This document shows positions 11,636-22,720 of a stretch of 64,000 nucleotides of DNA, one piece after another. Both the position numbers and the translations under genes were made by a program. Numbering within the stretch: the stretch's first letter is position 1; every line of letters starts with the position of its first letter. This DNA is from Bathynomus jamesi (Eukaryota > Arthropoda > Malacostraca > Isopoda > Cirolanidae): positions 37,501 through 101,500 of the forward strand of contig JAJOZX010000875.1 in assembly GCA_023014485.1 (NCBI GenBank), read 5' to 3'. The notes below the pieces were generated by a model. It worked only from the letters and a program-made list of their open reading frames with translations. It was not told the origin of the DNA and did not search any database.

Positions 11636-12909
11636 TTCATTTTAGAAATAATGCCCCGTTTAATGCATGAGGCTTTCTATACTTGATATACAGAGCCTTA
11701 AGCTCATTTATGATTATTTTTATTCCTACTTTACAAGTGGACGTATCATTTTCGTAATTCTTAGTCTTTGAAAATACAGATTCAAAGGCCTGCTCGAGTA
11801 TAGAATCGAATATTACAATAATATCATGAAAAGTCAAGGTATACACAACACGCTCTAAGTGAACGTTTATTCTCTTTTCACCTGTTTTTTCAATTGAAAA
11901 CTGCTCAGAATTTATATCGATGTGTAAGGAAATCCTCTGAATCGTGGCGACAGTTAGAGCGTATATAAAGATACAGCTTCGCTGGATGAACGGTGAAGGT
12001 GAGGGATGGTTTGTAACGCTCTAAACCATCATTCCACATCCTTCTGCGAAGGATGTGGAAGGTTCAGGTGACACGCTCCCATTTAAGTTCTCTGATGCAT
12101 GTGGGTTTGGTGATGAAGGGGTTCATGTTAGTGGTAACATTGTTTCTTGTGTACGACTCGAATCTTGGACATTTTGAAGACATACCTGATGTGGAGGGTT
12201 TTCCAGAGTCCTCTACCAATGATCTCTTAACTTCTGCGGAGGTGGAAGCCTCCTGGCTGGTACCTCGAGTGGGTTTTTCTACGTCCGAGGCGGATCGTTT
12301 CGGACAGGGCCCACGATCCCTTCCATCATCAAGTGAGGAAGTTGAAGGTTTCGATGAGACGTCTCGAGCCCCTTCTGAATTCTCATCAAATTCTACGAGT
12401 TCATACTGGTTCAGGGTACCATTCTTCATTTGGACAAGTGAAACAAGAGAAGATTAGTGAATATAAGGAAGAACTTTAAACAAATCTTTATATTTGGTAA
12501 AAGCATTACTTAAGAGCCTCTCACTCAAAAGATAGAGTCTCTAGAAAAATTCAGTTTCTCAAGTCCATCAACATATACTATAAAAGGTCCCACAGGGTGT
12601 GGTTAAAATACGTTTATGCTTAAAGTTACTAAAGATAAAGATGAATTGTTCTCAAAACCTGTATACAGCGTCTATATGGTGCTGTTCAGTCTACCAGCCT
12701 ATTTTTGACGATTACAAAGACATTGTCTTATTCCATAAAGGGATTTTTGACGTTTGTGCATGAAAGAATGATAAACATACGGTGATTCTGATCAATGATC
12801 TTATGCTAAAGATGAACAAAACTATTGCTGAGACGTTTACAGTGTTCTCCCACCATCTTAAACATAAGTGTGTTTTACATCACTCAAAACCTATTTTTTG
12901 AGAACAAGT
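11636..12909. other. No recognised gene; two weak open frames and a hairpin
   Basis: A 69-codon frame at 11637-11846 (minus) has no recognisable motif. At 12053-12457 both strands are open: the minus frame (12064-12429, 121 codons) is rich in Ser, Glu, Pro and Lys, the plus frame in Ser and Glu. Neither shows a domain. A perfect hairpin CCACATCCTTC/GAAGGATGTGG lies at ~12033-12057. The minus frame could be the disordered part of a transposon protein, but that is a guess. Confidence 0.35.
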
Positions 12910-13909
12910 TTATGCGGGACGTTTCTTCAAACACATAGTATCTTGTCTTATTCGCTCAACGTCGGGATGTATCGCAAATAGGTACATTAGAAGGTCAAAT
13001 GTTTCCGGAGCAGTGTAAGCCTTTTGTGGAAATTTATAAAGAAGCGATGAGTCGGCGATACGTGTATTTGTTCTTTGACTGGGCCACTCGAAAAGCTTGA
13101 AATTCTTTTGTTGAAGCCATCTCGTAGTGCTCTTACTTTTAGGTTTTGAATCATTATCCTGCTGCAGTATCCAATTGCGACCCATTCACAACTCCCGAGC
13201 TGAGGTCAATGCAATTTTTTTTTTAAATTTCCTGACGTTTAAATTATTGACGTTTAAAGTATTTCTTCGAATTCGAAATTCCATTGATGACAACAAGCTT
13301 TCCTGGACCAGAAGCACTAAACCATCCCCAAAGAAGCAAACCACTACCACCATGTTTAATCGCTGGAAGGATGTTGTTTTCTTGACTGCAGTGTCTGATA
13401 TTCGTCAAACATACCGTTGCTCGTTGTTCCTGAATTATTTTGGTTTCATCTCTCCAGAGAACTTTTTTCCAGAATGCAAATCCATCATTTTGATGATCCT
13501 TGGCGTACTTTAAACGAGCTTCTTTGTGTGCTTTTCGTAGCAGAGATTTTCTTCGTGCAACTCTTCCACGCAGATCATTCTTTCTCAATATAAGACGTGC
13601 AGTAGAGGGGTGGACATCGCTCTTAAACAGTCTTAATGTTTGGCAAATATCACCTGCAGTCACTCGTAGATTCGTAGCAGCCATTCTTTCAATCTGTGTG
13701 GCTGTACGTTCTAAAATCTTGCAAGGTCATCCACACCTTGGTAGAGTTTTGATTGTTCCAAAGCCTTTCCATTTCTTTATAACTGCGGCAAACGTTGCAA
13801 AGGGAATTCGAGGTTTTCCTCCTATCTCCCTAAAACTCTTTCCATTCTCGTGTGTAGCAATAACAGATCTCTTGAGATCTGCAAATAGCTCTTTATCGCG
13901 AATACCCAT
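12910..13909 (-). pseudogene. Tc1-like transposase, broken
   Basis: Three frames in order on the minus strand. 13909-13727 has the N-terminal helix-turn-helix with GKSFREIGG...FATFAAVIKKWK. 13684-13244 has ILRKNDLRGRVARRKSLL, KEARLKYAKDH, the first catalytic Asp in LWRDETKI, and HGGSGLLLWGWFSASGPG. 13185-12910 has the second Asp in LQQDND and WLQQKNFKLFEWPSQ, after which the third acidic site (normally SPDLNPIE) is replaced by unrelated sequence. At least two frameshifts and the loss of the last catalytic residue make it inactive. The intact family length is about 340 residues. Confidence 0.8.
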
Positions 13910-14247
13910 TGCTTAGTAATGGCTTATATAGTCATTCATCTTCCATGAAGATTCACAGGTTTCTGATAAAAATTTACAATTCTTCAAGCCTAAAGTAGAC
14001 ACACAAGGTATGTAATAAGTCTGTAAATAAATGTAATAAACTTTTTACATTTTAGCTTCTTCTTATTTTCCTTAAATTCTTTGATGTTTTACATTACATT
14101 TTAAATTTAAGTTAAACTAATTTTTTATTTATTAAATTTTTCCAGACGAACAAGAAACTTTTCCTAAGTATCCTTTGTATGATACAAAAGATAAGGACAA
14201 ATATAGCTGAAATATTTCTCTGTGCGAATACTTCTCAGCGCCACTGT
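12910..14247 (-). mobile_element. Degenerate Tc1-like transposon
   Basis: A Tc1-type transposase relic occupies 12910-13909. The 5' end on the minus strand is probably near 14247, where (TA)CACAGTGGCGCTGAG borders a short TA tract. No convincing matching end was found on the other side, so the 3' limit is approximate. Confidence 0.6.
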
Positions 14248-14630
14248 GTATATATATATATAAAGTTTTAATTATTTGTCTAAAAACGTATAATGAAAGC
14301 TTAATAACCACTGCGGTAATTACTGAAAGAATAAAAACATAATTAGACTTTTAATCCTTTCTGTTCCAGCGATTCCACATGGCATCATCAACAAAAAGTA
14401 CGCATAATTTCCTCAGATTAGCTTCAATGATGCCTTATGTCATTTGAATGTAACAATTAACTGTATAGCAACATCTGGCAGTTTTTTCGACATTGGCCTG
14501 AGCATTTAGAACCCCAAAACAGATGCAGAAACTGTATGAAGGGTTACTCTCGTCTAAAATGACGAAAGTGTTATGTACCATTATGTTTAACAAAGGACAA
14601 AAACTGTTTTAGTGCATTCCACTCAACGTA
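14248..14630. other. No feature seen
   Basis: AT-rich sequence between the Tc1 relic and the mariner element. Nothing supported. Confidence 0.5.
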
Positions 14631-15917
14631 CTCAATATATTTTGCCCCACCATTTTTTTTCTTTCCAAGTTTCCTTGCAAGTTCCAGAAATTTTGTACAC
14701 AAGTAGATACATACCTTTTTTACAAGTTTTTATTTTTCCACATAGTCTCCATCCTTTTCTACGGCTTTCCTCCACCTCCAAACAAGGGCCTTTATTCCTT
14801 GCTCGTAAAAGTCTGCTGGGTTCAGCTGGAGCCACTTCTTAACCTCCTCAACAACCTCATCGTCACTCTGAAACTTTCCTCCACAAATAGGATCCTTCAT
14901 TGGCCCAAACAAATGGAAGTCTGAAGGTGCCAGATCTGGGCTGTATGGAGGGTGGGGTAACACAGTCAAGCGCATTTTTGTGATGGCCTCCCTTGTTTGC
15001 AAAATGTTGTGTGGTCTTGCGTTATCGTACAAAAGAAGGACGTCTTCCAGTTTTCTCTCCGATCGAACTAGCTTTATACATCTTTGGAGTCTCTGTAGGG
15101 TAGCAATCTATGCCTCTGAGTTGATTGTTTGTCTTTTCTTCATAATGTCCACCAGAATCACCCCTTTTATGTCCCAGAAGATGGTGGCCATAACCTTTCC
15201 TGCAGAGGGAGCCATTTTGAACTTTTTCTTGCGTGGGAAGTCTGCGTGATGCCACACCATGGATTGGCGTTTTGTTTCAGGTTCAAAGTGGTGTACCCAA
15301 GTCTCATCCCGTCACAATTCGTGAAAGGAAGTCATCCCATTCTGTTTCGTATCGAACCAACGACTCAGAAGCAATTTCTTTTCTCTGGGTTTTGTGATCT
15401 TCAGTCAGTTGGCGAGGAACAAACCGTGATAGTTCCTTGTATGTGACGCGCCGATTTGATCAAATGATGCTGTTAGCACGTTGCACAGTGTGAGATATGA
15501 CAACCAATGCCGGGCGACCGCTGCATGGCTCATCATCGAGGCTGGCTCTCTTTCTCTCCGATGGTCTCTCACGTTTAGACCAGCGTCCATCTGTGTTTCG
15601 ATCAACAACAGCATCTCCGTAAACGTTTTGTAGACGTTTGTGAATATTTCCAACTGTTTCCTTCTCTGCAGTTAAGAACTCGATAACAGCTCTCTGTTTA
15701 CGATGCACATCACTGCCAGACGCCATTTTAGAAACTGCGTTAACCATCGGTTTTATAGAAGGCGTTTAAAAGTGGCTTTATACAAGGAGGGGAGGTTCAA
15801 AATGGAAAAATCTGGTTATGTGAAGTGCAGAAAGTTCAAACTTACCGCCCAAAAGACATTTCAGCCTCATGGCCTATTATTTAGCTAAGAAAAAAGGGTG
15901 GGGCAAAACATATTGAG
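14631..15917 (-). mobile_element. mariner element, copy 1
   Basis: Inverted ends CTCAATATATTTTGCCCCACC-like on the left and GGTGGGGCAAAACATATTGAG-like on the right, flanked by TA at 14629-14630 and 15918-15919. The length of 1287 bp is normal for mariner. It is closely similar to the copy at 19512-20855. Confidence 0.9.
14730..15747 (-). pseudogene. mariner transposase, frameshifted (copy 1)
   Basis: From ~15747: helix-turn-helix part with HRKQRAVIEFLTAEKE...NIHKRLQNVYGDAVVDR and ...SLDDEP; then the catalytic region in fragments with FEPETKRQSMVWHH, MAPSAGKVMATIFWD and VDIMKK; then DNARPHNILQTREAI (second Asp) and PPYSPDLAPSDFHLFGPMK (third Asp), ending KAVEKDGDYVEK. The residues are those of mariner DD34D transposases. 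Part of the region between 15400 and 15300 is missing compared with copy 2, and several frameshifts inactivate it. Confidence 0.85.
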
Positions 15918-16519
15918 TACCCCTTGTAGTATGATCTACCATTGTGTTTAGCAAAGGTCAAAAATTGCTTTTATTTGTTTTATTCAAAGTACCTAAGTTA
16001 TGTTAGTTTCTCTTATTACGTAATAGTGCCAATGGAATAATATAATTTCTAAGTGTAATTAATTAAATAAATTTCTAAACAAAGTTTCATTTATGTTTCC
16101 ATACCTATTTTTAACATTTTTAAGTGTTAAAATTTTTTTTTAGCTCAAAACAATAATTTGGGACAGAAAGGGTTAACTTGGAGATTTCGCTCGCTTTTAG
16201 CAATCAACTTGAATGATAACACTAAACTTTTAACAGTTCAGCAGGGTAGCACTAATTTAATAAATTGAATTAACAATTATCAGTTGTATTATGATGTTTA
16301 AAAAAAATGAGTAATGGTCGTGTAGGTTTCTGCCATGATAATGTTTTAAAATACCCTCAAAAAATTATACAAATTAAGTCAATTAATGAAAGAAATTAAT
16401 ATATAAAATTAATCTTAACTTGTACTATGAAATAATAAGATGCGATTATTTTTTAGTTGATTTTACTGAGGATGAAATATATTTATTCAGCTGAAAATGT
16501 GCGATAAAATCTACTATAA
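15918..16519. other. No feature seen
   Basis: AT-rich, with poly-A/T runs. No supported gene or repeat end. Confidence 0.5.
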
Positions 16520-16800
16520 AAATTGAGGTCGAGAGTTCGACTCTGGATGGTGGCCACTAAAGTTCATAGTATGATATCAGACACGCATACACACACATAT
16601 ATATAAAGTTTTTATTTTCTAATTTAGGTTAGGTTAGGTTACTCTATATTCAATTCTCTAGTTTTTGGGTCATCTCCCTCTCCCTAAAATGCATTCCCAT
16701 CCCCTTATTACCCCCACTTCCCTTTCCCTAAATGCATTCCCCATCCCCCAATTAACCCCACTTTCCCTCTCCGCTTCTGGACCCAAACTACTCCAGTTTA
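16520..16800 (+). repeat. Inverted copy of the 10138-10985 repeat block
   Basis: GAGTTCGACTCTGGATGGTG and CATAGTATGA correspond to 10884-10985, and after (CA)n/(TA)n the TTAGGTTAGGTTAGG tract and the pyrimidine-rich CCCTAAATGCATTCC block correspond to 10138-10250. The two loci therefore share one composite dispersed unit in opposite orientation. Confidence 0.6.
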
Positions 16801-16810
16801 TGACCGTCTT

Positions 16811-17350
16811 CAGTGGTGTGGCAATAGGGTGGTGATGGTGGCAAAATGCCACGGACCCAGGGGCCTAGTTTATATTTTTCAAAATTTAGAAAAACAAAAG
16901 TAAAGAAATATATTTTGATATTTTTTTTTTTTATTATTTCCAGCAACTCCACGAAAGAAACTAGTTCATTTTGCGAAGGAAGAAAAATTTTTAAAGATAT
17001 ATATTTTTTTATATTATATTCATAAATTTCATGTAAAACTGTCTCAAACTCTTTTATGTTTATGTTTGCTAATACTGATTTCGTATGTTTTGAAATATAT
17101 ACGATACTCCATCTAGCTGAATTCTTCTCTTCGCATTAATTAAGGGTCAAAAAAATCTAACCCCATTCTTGCTTATCCATTATATTTGATTAATTAAAAG
17201 GAGAAACTTAATAGGCTTTATATATTTTGGCTTGAAATTAACCAACAACGTAAAGTTTCAAATTTCACTGATGGCTCCACCCCCCCTCAGAGGGGAGCTC
17301 ATCAGTGAAATTTTGCGCCATGGGCCTTCCGCTCCTAGCTACTCCATTGG
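16811..17350. mobile_element. Possible hAT-like non-autonomous element
   Basis: The left side begins CAGTGGTGTGGCAA and the right side ends TAGCTACTCCATTGG, and GGGGCC/GGGCCTT blocks lie inside both ends, like common hAT MITEs that start CAGTGGCGTAGC. A short internal fold-back (GGCTCCACCCCCCCTCAGAGGGGAG) is present near 17274. No target duplication was confirmed. Confidence 0.35.
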
Positions 17351-17660
17351 CCCTCTTGACTGATATTAGCACTAAACAGTAGCTTGCATACTATCATTTA
17401 GTACGCGCACAGCAATTTGGAACCCTTGATCTAAATTACATATACTGTACAGTACGTTATGCAAATATTCTTTACAACAGAGCGTTGATCGTATTGTTAG
17501 CATTAATATATACTTTTCAGCATAAGATCAAACGTAACGAAATGTAACTTTAGTAAAACGTGGCAAGAGCGCTTCCGGACGCAAAAATAATATTATATTT
17601 GCAAGCGAAAAAATCTTATTTTCCTTTCAATACAGCTTTTATGAAGATATTAAAACTCGC

Positions 17661-17863
17661 GGATCAAGTAAAGATAAGCACCCTCATCCTTCTTTAATTA
17701 GCCTTATAAGGCTAACTAACGAAAATATCACGACCTAACCTAACCAATCGTTAAGTCAACTGTACGCCCTTGACGATTGGTTAGGTTAGGTCGTGATATT
17801 TTCGTTAGTTAGCCTTATAAGGCTAATTAAAGTAGGCTGGGGGTGCTTATCTTTACTTGATCC
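17661..17863. mobile_element. Fold-back element, GGATCAAG family (copy 1)
   Basis: The whole 203 bp is a near-perfect palindrome with ends GGATCAAGTAAAGATAAGC and a centre around TCAACTGTACGCCC. Arms contain AACGAAAATATCACGACC and CCTAACCTAACC. The flanks AAACTCGC and AAAATCGT match at 6 of 8 bases, consistent with an old 8-bp duplication. No coding capacity. Confidence 0.8.
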
Positions 17864-18148
17864 AAAATCGTGAAGTCCAAGTGAAAGCTTATAATTTATA
17901 GCACAATTATAATATAGAAGATAATTACTGAAAATATTGCTCAGTAAAACCGTAGCATTTAAGAATAAAAAAGCCTTAATGGCGATAATACACATCGTCC
18001 AACGAAATAACCAACTACAGTAATCAAATATGAATATCTCATTCTTTCGGATGAGATTTTTAAAATTTTATTATTACCAAAGCTATTTATGTTTTGCGTT
18101 TTTATTTTTGTTTTTTATTCTTCTTTCGCATTTTCTCTTCATCTAATT
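17864..18148. other. No feature seen
   Basis: AT-rich; the 69-codon open frame at 17786-17995 overlaps the fold-back arm and is not a gene. Confidence 0.5.
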
Positions 18149-18232
18149 TGGCCCCGAGCCCCGCTTTCATTTTAAACCACCTTAAGAATCTGGCCCCGAG
18201 CCCCGCTTTCATTTTAAACCACCTTAAGAATC
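18149..18232. repeat. Two exact tandem copies of a 42-bp unit
   Basis: The unit beginning TGGCCCCGAGCCCCGC and ending TTAAGAATC occurs twice without a mismatch, a recent local duplication. Confidence 0.95.
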
Positions 18233-18489
18233 TTTTAAGTCTCTTGTCAATTTGTAATAAGTTTTGCATTTTCTAAAATTCATTTCAACCTAAAAAGATA
18301 TTTCAGCTTTAATTTTATACAACAAAATTAAAAGTAATTTCACTTTGTTGTAATAAGGAAAACGGGTAAAGAATATTTTTCAGATGAAAGTGAATGTATA
18401 ATTTTTTAAAAATAAACGAAGGTTTTTATTAAAATTTTCGAGAAATTAAAAAAAAAAAAATCGTATTTGAATAATTCACAAATAAAACA

Positions 18490-18670
18490 TTGGAGCGAGT
18501 GCAGTTTACGCCCTCCTGACGCAAAAGGGGACATAAACTACACTAGGTCAAAGTTGGGGAACGTAAACTACCCTAGCATCTTTAGGAGACATTTTTTAAA
18601 TGAATTTATGAAATAAAACGTTAAAATTAACGAAAATATTACGACACCTAACCAATCGTCAATTTATATA

Positions 18671-18715
<45 letters not shown>

Positions 18716-18920
18716 CAATTGACGATTGGTTAGATTAAGTCGTAATATTTTCGTTAGTTTTAACGTTTTATTTGATTAGGTATACGCGGACAAAGTTGGA
18801 GAACGCAAACTACACTAGGATAATGTAGGGGAACGCAAACTACACTAGGATAATGTAGGGGAACGTAAACTACGCTAGGCACCACGCACCACAAGGGGAC
18901 GTAAACTACACTTGATCCAC
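18490..18920. repeat. Irregular repeats of a GTAAACTACACTAGG motif
   Basis: GGGGA(A/C)G(T/C)(A/A)AACTAC-type units, each about 26-30 bp, occur at 18525-18590 and 18785-18920 on both sides of a fold-back at 18611-18773. At 18800-18860 two adjacent units are nearly identical. Confidence 0.7.
18611..18773. mobile_element. Fold-back element with (TA)n centre
   Basis: Arms AAATAAAACGTTAAAATTAAC... and its reverse complement (18717-18773) share AACGAAAATATTACGAC and CCAATCGTC with the GGATCAAG and CCCGGTTAGG fold-backs. The centre is a (TA)n tract of ~50 bp. Confidence 0.75.
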
Positions 18921-19009
18921 ATTTTATATGAAGTAAAAAAAATTGTCATTAATTTTTTTTTGTTTAAAAATATATTTTTTAAAGATAAACAAAGTTAAAA
19001 TCCATGAAG

Positions 19010-19175
19010 CCCACTTTCCCACGATGTGTGGGTGGGGAGAATGTGCCCTAAGAACCACGTTTATCCCATGCAACGGACAACTCAACCTAACCAGGAACTA
19101 TCAGACAGGAACGAAAGCAGAGCCTCACTGCTCAGAGTCCGCCGCCGTAACCATTGAGCTACTGGGCGCTCAAAT
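19010..19175 (-). repeat. Possible tRNA-derived SINE fragment
   Basis: On the minus strand GCGCCCAGTAGCTCAATGG is followed by TTACGGCGGCGGACTCTGAG, which looks like the acceptor and D-arm (box A) of a tRNA. No box B follows at the right spacing, so this is at most a degenerate SINE head. Confidence 0.35.
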
Positions 19176-19511
19176 ATATTTCTTAAAATTAAAATATTTA
19201 GTTTCTTTATTAAACACAAATCATTTATTTAATATTAAATATTTAAAACTTTAATACAAAAAATAGTCAACTTAAAAAGTTATTCATTTAACAAAAAGAA
19301 AAAAAATTGTTTTAATCAAACATACATTATGCTTAATTTGTAATTAGCCACATATCCATATCTATCATATGAAGTCTAACCAAATTTACTGAAAATTCTA
19401 TATTATATTAGAATTTTTTTTAATTAACTCTTTAATTTAATTACCACCTATTCAATTACGCACATTATATATACAGAAAAAAGAAAAAAAATTATATATA
19501 TACGAGGGCTA
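19176..19511. other. No feature seen
   Basis: Very AT-rich. Nothing supported. Confidence 0.5.
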
Positions 19512-20855
19512 CTCAATATATTTTGCCCCACCTTTTTTTTTCTTTCCAAGTTTCCTTGTAAGTTCCAGAAATTTTGTACACAAGTAGTTACATACCTTTT
19601 TCACAAATTTTTATTTTTCCACATAGTCTCCATCCTTTTCTACGGCTTTCCTCCACCTCGAAACAAGGGCCTTTATTCCTTGCTCGTAAAAGTCCGCTGG
19701 GTTCCGCTGGAGCCACCTCTTAACCTCCTCAACAACTTCATCGTCACTCTGAAACTTTCTTCATTGGCCCAAACAAATGGAAATCAGAAGGTGTCAGATC
19801 AGGGCTGTATGGAGGGTGGGGTAACACAGTGAAGCGCATTATTGTGATGGCCTCTCTTGTTTGCAAACTGTTGTGTGGTGTTGTGTTATCGTGCAAAAGA
19901 CGTCTTCCAGTTTTCTCTCCGGTCGAACTCGCTTATACGTCTCTGAAATCTCTGGAGGGTAGAAATATATGCCTCTTAGTTGATTGGTTGTCCTTTCTTC
20001 ATAATGTCCACCAGAATCACCCCTTTCATGTCCCAGAAGATGGTGGCCATAACCTTTCCTGCAGAGGGAGCCATTTTGAACTTTTTCTTGCGTGGGGAGT
20101 CTGCGTGATGCCACACCATGGATTGGCGTTTTGTTTCAGGTTCAAAGTAGTGTACCCAAGTCTCATCTCCAGTCACAGTTCGTGAAAGGAAGTCATCCCC
20201 TACTGTCTCGTATCGAATCAACGACTCAGAAGCAATTTCTTTCCTTTGGGCTTTGTGACCTTCAGTCAGTTGGCGAGGAACAAACCGTGAACAAACTTTT
20301 GAGTATTTCAGTTGCTGAATTATCACATTCACACTTCCTTCACTAATTCCTAGCTCCAGTGATAACTCCTTGTATGTCAGACGCCGATTTGATCAAATGA
20401 TGCTGTTAGCATGTTGCACAATGTGAGATGTCACAGCCGATGCCGGACGACTGTTGCGTGGCTCATCATCGAGGCTGGCTCTCCCTCCCTCCGATGACTT
20501 CACACGTTTAGACCAGCGTCCAACTGTGCTTCGATCAACAACAGCATCTCCGTAAACGTTTTGTAGACGTTTGTGAATATTTCCAACTGTTTCTTTCTCT
20601 GAGGTTATGAACTCGGTAACAGCTCTCTGTTTACGACGCACATCACCGTCAGACGACGCCATTTTTCGAAACTGCGTTAACCATCGGTTTTATAGAAGGG
20701 CGTTCAAAAGCGGTTTTATACAAGGAGGGGAGGTTCAAAATGAAAAAATGCGGTTATGTAAAGCGCAGAAAGTTCAAACTTACGACCCAAAAGACATTTC
20801 AGCCCCATGGCCTATTATTTAGCGAAGAAAAAAGGATGGGGCAAAATATACTGAG
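19512..20855 (-). mobile_element. mariner element, copy 2
   Basis: Ends CTCAATATATTTTGCCCC and GGGGCAAAATATACTGAG. TA precedes the left end; the right flank is TG, a decayed TA. Its 1344 bp are highly similar to copy 1, and it retains a segment near 20260-20390 that copy 1 lacks, while it misses about 20 bp present in copy 1 near 19760. Confidence 0.9.
19620..20662 (-). pseudogene. mariner transposase, frameshifted (copy 2)
   Basis: 20662-20393 encodes the N-terminal helix-turn-helix (RRKQRAVTEFITSEKE...VYGDAVVDRSTVGRWSKR). 20332-19976 holds LKYSKVCSRFVPRQLTEGHK, the first catalytic Asp in TGDETWVHYFEPETK, and FKMAPSAGKVMATIFWD. Further fragments carry a DN-x-PHN second Asp and PPYSPDLTPSDFHLFG third Asp, then a small deletion that shifts the frame before the C-terminus. 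All three acidic positions survive but not in one frame. Confidence 0.85.
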
Positions 20856-21479
20856 TGCCCCCAGTATATTTTTTTTTTACCCCTACTGGATTCTAACCGC
20901 TCTCCCTGAGATATCCATCAAGCAACGTATCCAGGGTACTTTTCTTGCTATCCAGCATTAAAAACCCTCTTTAAATAAATTAATTTCTCACTAAAAAAAA
21001 AAAATCTCATTAAAATATTGTGTTTTAACGAAAGAAACTTTATTTTAGACCGAAAAAAAATTCTCTTTGTATAAATTCGTAAACTTTCTTATTTTTAAGA
21101 ATCCCAACCAGCAAACACGATATGGTTTATAAATTCTTTTTCTCCATGAATGTTGCATATATTATAGGGAATTTTGCAGACATACGTGTTGCATGAAGTT
21201 TAGTGCTGCAATGGTATGTAATTTAGCTTTCACATGTTACAAATAGTGAGTGAACGAGGCAAATGGATATGATCATTTTGCATAGTAAATTCTGAAAGAG
21301 TTGTACTTAGTTTAAGAAAAGGCCTTATTTTGGTGCTGTTAAATAAAATTCAAATGATTTTTATCATGTTTCGAAAAGCAGTAAAAATTATTTGTTATGT
21401 TTTATATAGAATTGTATACCTATATTTAATGATGGCAAACTAATTTAAAAAAAACATCAAAAATACCAAATTTAAAGCG

Positions 21480-21516
<37 letters not shown>
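20856..21516. other. No gene seen; AT-rich with (TA)n at its end
   Basis: No supported frame or repeat ends; (TA)n at 21482-21514 borders the next SINE. Confidence 0.5.
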
Positions 21517-21802
21517 TGCGCCTCGTGGTGTAGTGGTTAGCGTCGCTGACTACGAATCCATCGGCCCCAGGTTCGAGACCCGACGGCAGCCGGCGCGCAG
21601 TAAAACCCAGCTATTCATCCTTCCACACAATAAAGAAAGTGGTTGGTAGATAAATGGGTACCCTAGGTGGCCTAGTGGTTAAGACGCTGGGCTGCTGATG
21701 AGGCGTGGTTCGGATTCCACGTTAAACTGTAGGTCTAAGGTGGAGTGAAAAGCTTGACCTTCGTCAGAATGAACAATTCAGGCGGAAGCTAACCAAAGGT
21801 TA
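21517..21802 (+). mobile_element. Two-headed tRNA-derived SINE (family 1), copy a
   Basis: The first unit has box A TGGTGTAGTGGTTAGCGTCG and box B GGTTCGAGACCCG. About 70 bp later a second tRNA-like unit has GGCCTAGTGGTTAAGACGCT and GGTTCGGATTCCAC. The tail ends CGGAAGCTAACCAAAGGTTA. Copies b (26032), c (29344) and d (59772) share this layout. RNA polymerase III promoters of this type drive SINE transcription; mobility would rely on a LINE. Confidence 0.8.
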
Positions 21803-21834
21803 CATATATATATATATATATATACAGTTTTTTT

Positions 21835-21930
21835 TTAACCCTTTACTGCCCAAAATGACAAATTTGTAACCTTTCAAATACACGCATTCATAACTTAACT
21901 CTACAAAATATTTGGGCAGTAAAGGGTTAA
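21835..21930. mobile_element. piggyBac-like MITE (TTAA sites)
   Basis: A 96 bp unit bounded by TTAA at both ends, with 20-bp perfect inverted termini (TTAACCCTTTACTGCCCAAA). TTAA targets and CCC/GGG-start ends are typical of piggyBac-type elements. No coding sequence. Confidence 0.7.
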
Positions 21931-22641
21931 GGTCATTTTGGGTGTAAAATTTAGACCCGAAAAAATAAAGTTGACCAATGTATGCACTGCTTGACTCTCA
22001 CTGGCAAGGCGTATATAAGTCGAACACAGGTCGACCATTAACATTTGTTTCGAAGCCATCAAAAGTAATTAAGTAATGTTAGGCCTAGGTCGTAGTCCGT
22101 AGATCAGGGATCGTAGGGCTATAGCGTTTGCGCCGAAATTTAACTTATGAGCCAAACTGTGTTCGTATTATGTCGTTTCTTTTGTGCTGAATGGAAGAGG
22201 GGTTAGATGAACTCTCAGATAGACTTATAGAGCCCCCAAAAATTAGCGCAGTTGGGAGGTACGGTTTGGCCCAAATGAGATGATAGAAAACGAATACATT
22301 TTGACGCAAACGCTCTACCACCGTTCCTGTATTTTTACGAAAATACACTCACCACAGTTCATTTTTTTTTTTATGTGTTTTCGTGTTGTGACCAACATTA
22401 TTTTACCGAAATCACCTAAGTTAAAACCACCATTTTTAATCTCCCGAAGGAAAACTAAATTCAAACTACGAAAACAGTAGAGAAAGTTTGATTTTCATTC
22501 CTACGAAATGTCAAAGTTTGCCTATATTTTAATATTAATCCTATAATCAGTGTATGAGTTTATTTCTTGTTGTTTGTATAAAATCTATCGATGGTCCGGA
22601 TCTGAACCGCGGTCCACCCATTGGTTACTCCTTTCCTATAA
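21931..22641. other. No feature seen
   Basis: Open frames at 22145-22348 and 22280-22480 show no domain. Nothing supported. Confidence 0.45.
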
Positions 22642-22720
22642 CTGCGTGTCGGGGTTAAAAAGCGCCAAGTCTATGTGTATGTCTATGTCGACTTGGCGCT
22701 TTTTAACACTGACACGCAGC
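22642..22720. repeat. Small fold-back (TTAAAAAGCGCCAAGT arms), copy 1
   Basis: CTGCGTGTC...TTAAAAAGCGCCAAGT pairs with ACTTGGCGCTTTTTAA...GACACGCAG around a 16-bp loop. A related copy lies at 29879-29961. Confidence 0.75.

Noticed and set aside
12053..12457. Host gene on either strand
   Set aside because: Both strands are open over the same stretch, neither shows a domain or splice context, and decayed transposons flank it.
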